This document shows, in pieces, positions 57,572 through 64,000 of a stretch of DNA of 64,000 nucleotides. A program made the translations under genes and the position numbers. The stretch is from Mycobacterium shigaense (GTDB taxonomy: Bacteria; Actinomycetota; Actinomycetes; Mycobacteriales; Mycobacteriaceae), in NCBI RefSeq assembly GCF_002356315.1, contig NZ_AP018164.1, positions 930,001-994,000 of the forward strand. The letters are read 5' to 3'. Numbering within the stretch: the stretch's first letter is position 1; every line of letters starts with the position of its first letter. Under the pieces are notes generated by a model. The model did no database searches. It worked only from the letters and a program-made list of their open reading frames with translations, and was not told where the DNA came from.

Positions 57572-58492
57572 CTAGTTCAACGTCGCGGAAACGTATTTGA
57601 TGTCGCCGAAGGCAGCCATAGATGGTTCGGAGGGAAACTCAAAACCGTTGCACGCGTACATCTCCGGTGTGCTGCGCACCGTCGTCTGCCAGCCGCGCTC
57701 GCCGAGGTAGGCCACCACGTCGTTGCGCTCACCGGTGTAAACCAGCTCGGACCAGTTGAGGTTCAGCCCCATCCGCCGCCAGCGTCCGCTCATCTCGCGA
57801 CCCCGCTTCTCGACGCGGTCGCGCATGTCGGAGACGTAGCCGGTGCCGATCCGGCTGCCGGGAGCCGACAACGCGGTGATGTTGTCGAACAGGCGATCCT
57901 GGGCGTCGGGCGGCAAGTACCCCAGCAGCCCCTCGGCGATCCAGGCCGTCGGCTGGGCCGAGTCGAATCCGCTGCTGCGCAACGCGGCCACCCAGTCGTC
58001 ACGCAGATCGATTGCGACCGCCCGGAGATCGGTGGTCGGGGCGGCGCCCAGATCGGCCAGGGTCCGCGTCTTGAACTCGATCACCCGCGGCTGGTCGATC
58101 TCATAGACCACGGTTCCGGCCGGCCACGGCAGCCGGTAGGCGCGGGTGTCCAGCCCGGAGGCGAGGATGACCGCTTGGCGCACACCGGCGTTTGCGGCGT
58201 CGAGGAAGAAGGTGTCGAAGAACCGGGTGCGCACGGCCATGCCCTCGCTGAGCCGTTGCGCCGTGAAGGCGGGATCGTCGTCGTCGAGTTCGACTTCGCC
58301 GTTCATCATGCGGATGAACGCACCGACGCCGACGGCGTTGACCAGGGGCTCGGCGAAGGGGTCGTCGATCAGCGGGTTCGGGCCCTTGGACGCCATCGCC
58401 CGCCGGGCCGCCACCGCGGTCGCCGTGGCCCCGACGCTGGACGCCAGATCCCAGCTGTCGCCGTCGAATCGCTTGGTGTCGGGATTGGTCAT
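57572..58492 (-). CDS. SAM-dependent methyltransferase, TIGR00027 family, paralogue 5
   Basis: 306 residues from ATG 58492 ([37 protein letters not shown]). SAM site [35 protein letters not shown] intact. C terminus YACNGFEFPSEPSMAAFGDIKYVSATLN resembles paralogue 2. 11 bases upstream of paralogue 4, same operon. Confidence 0.92.
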   Translation of the reverse strand: MTNPDTKRFDGDSWDLASSVGATATAVAARRAMASKGPNPLIDDPFAEPLVNAVGVGAFIRMMNGEVELDDDDPAFTAQRLSEGMAVRTRFFDTFFLDAANAGVRQAVILASGLDTRAYRLPWPAGTVVYEIDQPRVIEFKTRTLADLGAAPTTDLRAVAIDLRDDWVAALRSSGFDSAQPTAWIAEGLLGYLPPDAQDRLFDNITALSAPGSRIGTGYVSDMRDRVEKRGREMSGRWRRMGLNLNWSELVYTGERNDVVAYLGERGWQTTVRSTPEMYACNGFEFPSEPSMAAFGDIKYVSATLN

Positions 58493-58502
58493 GGCGGCAC
58501 TC

Positions 58503-59417
58503 CTATCCCAGGGTTGCGGTGAGGGCGACGATGTTGCGCAGTTGCGACGTCTCGTCATCGGGGAAGGTGCGGCCGTATTCGGTGAACAGCTCGCGCCGGG
58601 GCTGGGTGTGCACCTGCCAGCCGCGAGCGGTCAGGTAGTCGACGACGTTGCTGCGCTCGCCGTCGAAGAAGAGGCCGGACAGGTCTATGTCGCAGCCGAT
58701 GGTCGCCCACCGCTGGCTGAACTGCTTTGCGCGATCCGACATCGTCAACGTCGTGTCCGTTTCGCCGTGATATTCGGTCGACAACTTGCTGCCAGGCGCC
58801 GACAGCGCGGTGATGTTGTCGAACAGCCGGTCTTGCGCGTCCGGTGGCAGGTACATCAGCAGGCCTTCGGCGCTCCAGGCCGTCGGCTGCGTCACGTCAA
58901 ACCCGTTGCTGCGCAACGCGGCCGGCCAGTCATCCCGCAGATCTACGCTGACGGTACGCCGCTCGGCGGACGGTGCAGCGCCCAGTGACGACATCGTGGT
59001 GCTCTTGAATTCGATCACTTTGGGCTGATCGACTTCGTACACGACGCTGTCGCTCGGCCAGGCCAATCTGTACGCGCGTGCATCGAGACCCGCCGCCAGA
59101 ATCACCGATTGGCGGATGCCGCCCCGGGCGGCAGTGAGGAAGAAGTCGTCGAAGAAGCGAGTGCGGACCGCGATGGAATCGGTCTCCGTCTGCAAATTCC
59201 GTTCACCGTCGTCCGACGTTTCGGATGGCGCGACTTCGCCGTCGACCAACCGGCGGAAGAAATCGAGCCCGACGGCCCGCACTAATGGCGCCGCGAAAGG
59301 GTCGTCGATAATCGGGCTGGCCTCATTGCTGGCCAATGCGCGGGCCGCGGCGACCATCGTGGCCGTGGCGCCGACGCTCGAGGCCAGGTCCCAGCTGTCC
59401 TGATCGGTGCGTGTCAT
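58503..59417 (-). CDS. SAM-dependent methyltransferase, TIGR00027 family, paralogue 6
   Basis: 304 residues from ATG 59417 ([30 protein letters not shown]). SAM site [35 protein letters not shown]. First of the three-gene minus-strand block. The upstream frame to 59576 is not family-like. Confidence 0.92.
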   Translation of the reverse strand: MTRTDQDSWDLASSVGATATMVAAARALASNEASPIIDDPFAAPLVRAVGLDFFRRLVDGEVAPSETSDDGERNLQTETDSIAVRTRFFDDFFLTAARGGIRQSVILAAGLDARAYRLAWPSDSVVYEVDQPKVIEFKSTTMSSLGAAPSAERRTVSVDLRDDWPAALRSNGFDVTQPTAWSAEGLLMYLPPDAQDRLFDNITALSAPGSKLSTEYHGETDTTLTMSDRAKQFSQRWATIGCDIDLSGLFFDGERSNVVDYLTARGWQVHTQPRRELFTEYGRTFPDDETSQLRNIVALTATLG

Positions 59418-59861
59418 GGTGCTCCTCTGCGGGTTCGGCCGATAGCGGAATGTGCGCGCCGCGGTTTGCGTCGTCGTTGATCGGCGGCGACGCGCGCTCG
59501 GGTCTCCGGGGTGCGTTAACCGGTGGCGGCCCCGGGGCGTCAGGGCCGAAGCGGGAGGCCAGGTCACCGGCGTCACCGCCGGACCGTGCGCCGCCCGCGT
59601 GCGTCATCTGCGCTCCTGTCGCCGTGACCCAGGTTTCGATACTTAGCAAATGCAACGAACCAGCAAAACTCTACGCCTAGTGGCTATGCCCGCGCTGTGT
59701 GTTTTCTGGCCGTTTTGGGAAGCTTGGATGACGGGCCTTTTAAGGAGCTACCCGCGCCAGCTGTTAGTCTCGTACACGATTTGACGCGCGACGCCGTTCG
59801 TCCTGGCCTGCGGGAGTTGGGCGCGTGACGCAGGATGAACCTAGGTTGCGCAGGAGGAAGA
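59418..59861. other. Divergent intergenic region before secY
   Basis: About 440 bases; no gene supported. It must hold the secY promoter and that of the methyltransferase block. GTTAGTCT at 59763-59770 could be a -10 region, weakly. AGGAGG at 59850-59855 is the secY ribosome site. Confidence 0.45.
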
Positions 59862-61187
59862 GTGCTTTCGGCTTTCATCTCATCGCTGCGGACAGTCGAC
59901 CTGAGACGGAAGATCCTCTTTACGCTCGGCATCGTCGTGCTCTACCGGCTCGGCGCCGCGCTGCCGTCGCCCGGGGTCAACTTCCCTAACGTTCAGCAGT
60001 GCATCAAAGAGGCGAGCGGCGGCGAGGCCGGACAGATCTACTCCCTGATCAACCTGTTCTCCGGTGGCGCGCTGCTCAAGCTCACGGTGTTCGCGGTGGG
60101 CGTCATGCCCTACATCACGGCCAGCATCATCGTGCAGTTGCTCACCGTGGTGATCCCGCGGTTCGAGGAGTTGCGCAAGGAAGGCCAGTCCGGCCAGGCC
60201 AAGATGACGCAGTACACCCGGTATCTGGCGATCGCGCTGGCCGTGCTGCAGGCCACCAGCATCGTTGCCCTGGCGGCCAACGGCGGCCTGCTGCAGGGCT
60301 GCTCGCTGGACATCATCGCCGACCAGAGCATCTTTACCCTGGTCGTCATCGTGTTGGTGATGACTTCCGGCGCGGCGCTGGTGATGTGGATGGGTGAACT
60401 GATCACCGAGCGCGGCATCGGCAACGGCATGTCCCTGCTGATTTTCGTGGGTATCGCCGCGCGCATCCCGTCCGAGGGAAAGACCATCCTGGACAGCCGC
60501 GGTGGCGTCATCTTCGCCGCCGTCTGCGTCGCGGCGCTGGCCATCATCGTCGGCGTGGTATTCGTCGAGCAGGGCCAGCGGCGCATCCCGGTCCAGTACG
60601 CCAAGCGCATGGTGGGCCGGCGCATGTATGGCGGAACGTCGACGTATCTGCCGCTGAAGGTCAACCAGGCCGGTGTCATCCCGGTCATTTTCGCGTCGTC
60701 GCTGATCTACATTCCGCACCTGATCACCCAGCTGGTCCGCAGCGGCAGCGGCGGCGTCGGCAACAGCTGGTGGGACAAGTTCGTCGGCAGTTACCTGTCC
60801 GACCCGAGCGATCCGGTGTACATCGGCATCTACTTCGGGCTGATCATCTTCTTCACGTACTTCTACGTATCGATCACTTTCAACCCGGACGAGCGCGCCG
60901 ACGAAATGAAGAAATTCGGTGGCTTCATTCCGGGCATTCGCCCCGGTAAGCCGACCGCCGACTATCTGCGGTACGTGCTGAGCAGGATTACGCTGCCGGG
61001 TTCGATCTACTTGGGTGCCATTTCCGTGCTGCCAAACCTGTTTCTCCAGATCGGCAATGGCGGAGCGGTCCAAAACTTGCCATTTGGCGGTACTGCGGTT
61101 CTCATCATGATTGGCGTCGGTTTGGATACGGTCAAACAGATCGAGAGCCAACTCATGCAGCGCAACTACGAAGGGTTTCTCAAGTGA
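59862..61187 (+). CDS. secY: Protein translocase subunit SecY
   Basis: 441 residues from GTG 59862, chosen because AGGAGGAAGA precedes it; ATG 59835 would put that site inside the gene. Ten membrane helices. Marks include [35 protein letters not shown] and the cytoplasmic loop [22 protein letters not shown]. It forms the SecYEG channel. Its stop overlaps adk (GTGA). Confidence 0.97.
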   Translation: MLSAFISSLRTVDLRRKILFTLGIVVLYRLGAALPSPGVNFPNVQQCIKEASGGEAGQIYSLINLFSGGALLKLTVFAVGVMPYITASIIVQLLTVVIPRFEELRKEGQSGQAKMTQYTRYLAIALAVLQATSIVALAANGGLLQGCSLDIIADQSIFTLVVIVLVMTSGAALVMWMGELITERGIGNGMSLLIFVGIAARIPSEGKTILDSRGGVIFAAVCVAALAIIVGVVFVEQGQRRIPVQYAKRMVGRRMYGGTSTYLPLKVNQAGVIPVIFASSLIYIPHLITQLVRSGSGGVGNSWWDKFVGSYLSDPSDPVYIGIYFGLIIFFTYFYVSITFNPDERADEMKKFGGFIPGIRPGKPTADYLRYVLSRITLPGSIYLGAISVLPNLFLQIGNGGAVQNLPFGGTAVLIMIGVGLDTVKQIESQLMQRNYEGFLK

Positions 61188-61729
61188 GAGTCGTTTTGCT
61201 GGGACCGCCCGGGGCGGGGAAAGGCACGCAGGCCGAAAAGCTCGAGGAAAAGCTCGGGATCCCGCAGATCTCCACTGGCGAACTCTTTCGGCACAACATC
61301 GGCGAGGGCACCAGACTGGGACTGGAGGCCAAGCGCTACCTCGACGCCGGTGACCTGGTCCCCTCGGAGCTGACCAACCAACTCGTCGACGACCGGCTCG
61401 ACGACGCGGCCGTGGCCAAGGGCTTCATCCTCGACGGGTACCCGCGCTCCGTCGAGCAGGCCAAAGCGCTGGACAGCATGCTCGAGCGCCGGGGCGCCAC
61501 CATCGACGCGGTGCTGGAATTCCGCGTCTCGGAAGACGAGTTGTTGCAGCGTCTCAAGAGTCGCGGCCGCGCCGACGACACCGAGGACGTCATCGTCAAC
61601 CGGATGAAGGTCTACCGCGACGAGACTGCGCCGCTGCTGGAGTACTACCGCGACCAGTTGAAGACCGTCGACGCCGTCGGCACGCTGGATGAGGTGTTCG
61701 CTCGCGCGCTGCAAGCGCTGGGTAAGTAG
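61184..61729 (+). CDS. adk: Adenylate kinase
   Basis: 181 residues from GTG. P-loop [10 protein letters not shown] at 7-16; ISTGELFR and [10 protein letters not shown] for AMP binding. The short-LID form, as in M. tuberculosis. Interconverts ATP, AMP and ADP. Confidence 0.97.
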   Translation: MRVVLLGPPGAGKGTQAEKLEEKLGIPQISTGELFRHNIGEGTRLGLEAKRYLDAGDLVPSELTNQLVDDRLDDAAVAKGFILDGYPRSVEQAKALDSMLERRGATIDAVLEFRVSEDELLQRLKSRGRADDTEDVIVNRMKVYRDETAPLLEYYRDQLKTVDAVGTLDEVFARALQALGK

Positions 61730-61731
61730 CG

Positions 61732-62532
61732 ATGCGTCCGCTGGCACGGCTGCGGAGTCGCAGAATCGTGCCACAGCGCAGCGCGGCAGAACTCGAGGCG
61801 ATGGCCGCGGCCGGTGCCGTGGTGGCCACCGCGCTGCAGGCGGTCCACGCGGCCGCGGTCGCCGGGGCTTCCACCCTGAGTCTCGACGAAATAGCCGAGT
61901 CTGTGATCCGTGCGGCGGGCGCGACGCCGTCGTTCCTGGGCTATCACGGCTACCCGGCGTCGATTTGCGCCTCGGTGAACGATCGGGTGGTGCACGGAAT
62001 CCCGTCTGCTGCGGAGCTTCTCGCGCCCGGTGACCTGGTGTCCATCGATTGCGGCGCGGTGCTCGACGGTTGGCACGGCGACGCCGCGATCACGTTCGGC
62101 GTGGACGCATTGGACCCGGCCGACGAGGCGCTGTGCGCCGCGACCAGGGAGTCGCTGGAAGCCGGGATCGCGGCGATGATTCCGGGCAACCGGCTGACCG
62201 ACGTCGCGCATGCCATCGAAATGGGTACCCGGGCGGCCGAGGTCCGGCACGGGCGCGCGTTCGGAATCGTCGAGGGCTACGGCGGGCACGGCATCGGCCG
62301 GCACATGCACATGGACCCCTTCTTGCCCAATGAGGGCGCCCCGGGCCGCGGCCCGCTGCTGGCCCCCGGCTCGGTCCTGGCCATCGAACCGATGCTGACC
62401 CTCGGACGCGGCAAAACCGTCGTCCTCGACGACGAATGGACGGTCACCACCACCGACGGGTCGCGCGCCGCGCACTGGGAGCACACCGTTGCCGTGACGG
62501 AGTCCGGGCCGCGCATCCTGACGCTGAACTAA
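61732..62532 (+). CDS. map: Methionine aminopeptidase type I
   Basis: 266 residues, ATG 2 bases after adk. Metal ligands in [20 protein letters not shown] (two Asp), [12 protein letters not shown] (His) and [11 protein letters not shown] (Glu); substrate His in NDRVVHGIP. Removes the initiator Met. Matches Rv0734 (mapA) by order and length. Confidence 0.97.
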   Translation: MRPLARLRSRRIVPQRSAAELEAMAAAGAVVATALQAVHAAAVAGASTLSLDEIAESVIRAAGATPSFLGYHGYPASICASVNDRVVHGIPSAAELLAPGDLVSIDCGAVLDGWHGDAAITFGVDALDPADEALCAATRESLEAGIAAMIPGNRLTDVAHAIEMGTRAAEVRHGRAFGIVEGYGGHGIGRHMHMDPFLPNEGAPGRGPLLAPGSVLAIEPMLTLGRGKTVVLDDEWTVTTTDGSRAAHWEHTVAVTESGPRILTLN

Positions 62533-62552
62533 ACACCTGCTCGACTCGTTTC
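62525..62552 (+). promoter_or_regulatory. SigL-type promoter before sigL
   Basis: TGAACT (62525-62530), 16-base spacer, CGTTTC (62547-62552). It resembles the TGAACC / CGT elements known for SigL promoters in M. tuberculosis, so autoregulation is likely. It overlaps the end of map. Confidence 0.6.
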
Positions 62553-62572
62553 AGTAGACGGGAGGTGATCGC

Positions 62573-63118
62573 GTGGCTCGTGTGGTCGGCACGGCGAAGG
62601 CGTCCGAGGCTGCCGAAGCCGCGCTGATGAAGGCACTCTACGACGAGCATGCCGCGGTGTTGTGGCGGTACGCCTTGCGGCTCACCGGCGATGCCACCCA
62701 CGCCGAGGACGTCGTCCAGGAAACGTTGCTGCGGGCCTGGCAGCATCCGGAGGTCATCGGCGACACCGAGCGCTCCGCGCGGGCTTGGCTGTTCACCGTG
62801 GCCCGCAACCTGATCATCGACGATCGGCGCAGCGCGCGGTATCGCAACGTGGTCGGTTCGCTCGACGAGGACGGGGCGCCCGAACAGGCCACCCCCGACG
62901 AGGTGAACGCGGCGCTGGACCGGCTGTTGATCGCCGACGCGATCGCGCAACTGTCCGTCGAACATCGCGCCGTGATCGAGCGGTCGTACTACCGCGGCTG
63001 GACCACCGCGCAGATCGCCTCCGACCTGCTGATCGCCGAGGGAACAGTGAAGTCGCGATTACACTATGCCGTGCGGGCATTGCGGCTCACTCTGCAGGAA
63101 CTTGGGGTAACCCGATGA
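62573..63118 (+). CDS. sigL: ECF sigma factor SigL
   Basis: 181 residues from GTG with GGGAGG about 7 bases upstream. Region 2: LYDEHAAVLWRYALRLTGDATHAEDVVQETLLRAWQHP. Region 4: GWTTAQIASDLLIAEGTVKSRLHYAVRALR. Matches Rv0735. In M. tuberculosis SigL governs cell-envelope and polyketide genes and is held by RslA. Confidence 0.95.
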   Translation: MARVVGTAKASEAAEAALMKALYDEHAAVLWRYALRLTGDATHAEDVVQETLLRAWQHPEVIGDTERSARAWLFTVARNLIIDDRRSARYRNVVGSLDEDGAPEQATPDEVNAALDRLLIADAIAQLSVEHRAVIERSYYRGWTTAQIASDLLIAEGTVKSRLHYAVRALRLTLQELGVTR

Positions 63119-63197
63119 CAGCACGAGACGTTGTTCGGGCACCAATCCGTGTGGTCATCGGCTCCGAATGCTTGAAGGGTGACGGGAGATGGGTGAC

Positions 63198-63956
63198 ATG
63201 AGTACGCCGATTCGGGGCGCCAGCCCCCCCGGCGACAACCAGGCTTTCGATCTGATCATGGGCGACGAGCACCGCTACGCGATGTGGGATGCCGCATACG
63301 TCCTGGGGTCGCTGTCTGCCAGCGACCGCCGCGAATTCGAGACGCACCTGGCGTCCTGCAAGGCCTGCCGCCAGGCCGTCGCCGAGCTCAGCGGTGTGCC
63401 CGCGCTGCTTTCGCAGCTCGACCGCGAGGAAGTCGCCGCGATCGACCGGTCGGGTACCACCGCGCCGGGGTTACCGGAGCCCTCGACGGACTTGTTGCCG
63501 TCGCTGTTGGCCAAGGCGCGTTGGCGCCGCCGGCGTACCCGCGTCGTCACCTGGGCCGGCTCGGCCGCGGCCGCCGCGGTGCTCGCGGTCGGGGTGTTCG
63601 TTGGTGTGCAGGGCCATTCGGCGGCGCCGCAGCAGCAGGTGGCCGCGTCCGCGGAGCCGATGTCACAGGTGGGCACCACGCTGCTGACGTCCACGGTGCA
63701 GCTGTCGGCCCAGCATTGGGGCACGTTCATCAACCTCAAATGCGTCTGCCTGGCTCCGGCGTACGCACACCACGACACGCTGGCGATGGTGGTGGTGGGT
63801 CGTGACGGCAGCCAGACCCGGCTGGCTACGTGGGTGGCCGAGCCCGGCCACACGGCGACACCGGCCGGCAGCATCTCGACTCCGCTCGACCAGATCGCCG
63901 CCGTGCGGGTGGTGTCCGCCGACAGCGGCCAAGTACTGCTGGAGCGGTCGCTCTAA
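63198..63956 (+). CDS. rslA: Zinc anti-sigma factor RslA
   Basis: 252 residues from ATG 63198 (MSTPIRGASPPG), because GGGAG lies at a proper distance; ATG 63189 is too close. The ZAS motif ETHLASCKACRQAV gives HxxxCxxC. One membrane helix (about 115-137, WAGSAAAAAVLAVGVFVGVQ) and an outer domain follow. It binds SigL and frees it on oxidation. 80 bases after sigL. Confidence 0.93.
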   Translation: MSTPIRGASPPGDNQAFDLIMGDEHRYAMWDAAYVLGSLSASDRREFETHLASCKACRQAVAELSGVPALLSQLDREEVAAIDRSGTTAPGLPEPSTDLLPSLLAKARWRRRRTRVVTWAGSAAAAAVLAVGVFVGVQGHSAAPQQQVAASAEPMSQVGTTLLTSTVQLSAQHWGTFINLKCVCLAPAYAHHDTLAMVVVGRDGSQTRLATWVAEPGHTATPAGSISTPLDQIAAVRVVSADSGQVLLERSL

Positions 63957-64000
63957 CGCCGGCGCGCTGGCGATGCTCGTCGGGTGAAGTCTCAACGGTG

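Overview
The window looks like a chromosomal segment of a Mycobacterium outside the M. tuberculosis complex. The backbone gene order matches the M. tuberculosis Rv0700-Rv0736 interval: S10 operon, sulfatase and formylglycine-generating enzyme, DUF4436 membrane protein, spc operon, sppA, TIGR00027 methyltransferases, fucA-serA2-xylB, secY-adk-map and sigL-rslA. Species cannot be fixed from this sequence.

Region 1 (1-12458) is the 3' part of a non-ribosomal peptide synthetase ending in a reductase domain, followed by a one-base-overlapping HxxxDG acyltransferase. Visible domains are C(end)-A-T-E-C-A-T-C-A-T-R. Large parts of the three A domains look identical at DNA level, and one missing C near 2065 breaks the reading frame. 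The predicted product is a peptide aldehyde or alcohol, probably lipidated, but not the canonical glycopeptidolipid pattern.

Region 2 (12579-20035) is accessory DNA. An old IS3-family element is split by a second, intact IS3-family element with a 3-bp target duplication. It also holds a small secreted YcgJ-like protein gene. A TauE/SafE exporter follows. Next comes a 3.77-kb unit with 18-bp perfect terminal inverted repeats and 8-bp flanking direct repeats. It encodes an IS1-like transposase, HicAB, an unknown protein coupled to an HTH-ImmA/IrrE protein, and a lone HicB-like protein. A decayed relative lies beside it. The insertion ends about 9 bp before a probable S10-operon promoter.

Region 3 (20041-42090) holds the S10 operon (rpsJ to rpsQ, with terminator) and the spc operon (rplN to rplO, with terminator). 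Between them are an arylsulfatase and its probable activator, four DUF4436 membrane protein paralogues, a PstS lipoprotein, a bicovalent-FAD-type oxidase and an Rv0080-like flavin-binding protein.

Region 4 (42090-59417) contains a frameshifted F420-type oxidoreductase, sppA, six TIGR00027 methyltransferases in two blocks (one frameshifted by a 7-bp repeat expansion), a decaying patch (alcohol dehydrogenase, methyltransferase and AraC remnants), and a sugar/hydroxyacid cluster with two FGGY kinases, an aldolase, a metallo-beta-lactamase-fold hydrolase and two dehydrogenases.

Region 5 (59862-63956) is secY-adk-map followed by sigL and its zinc anti-sigma factor rslA, with a SigL-type promoter sequence before sigL.
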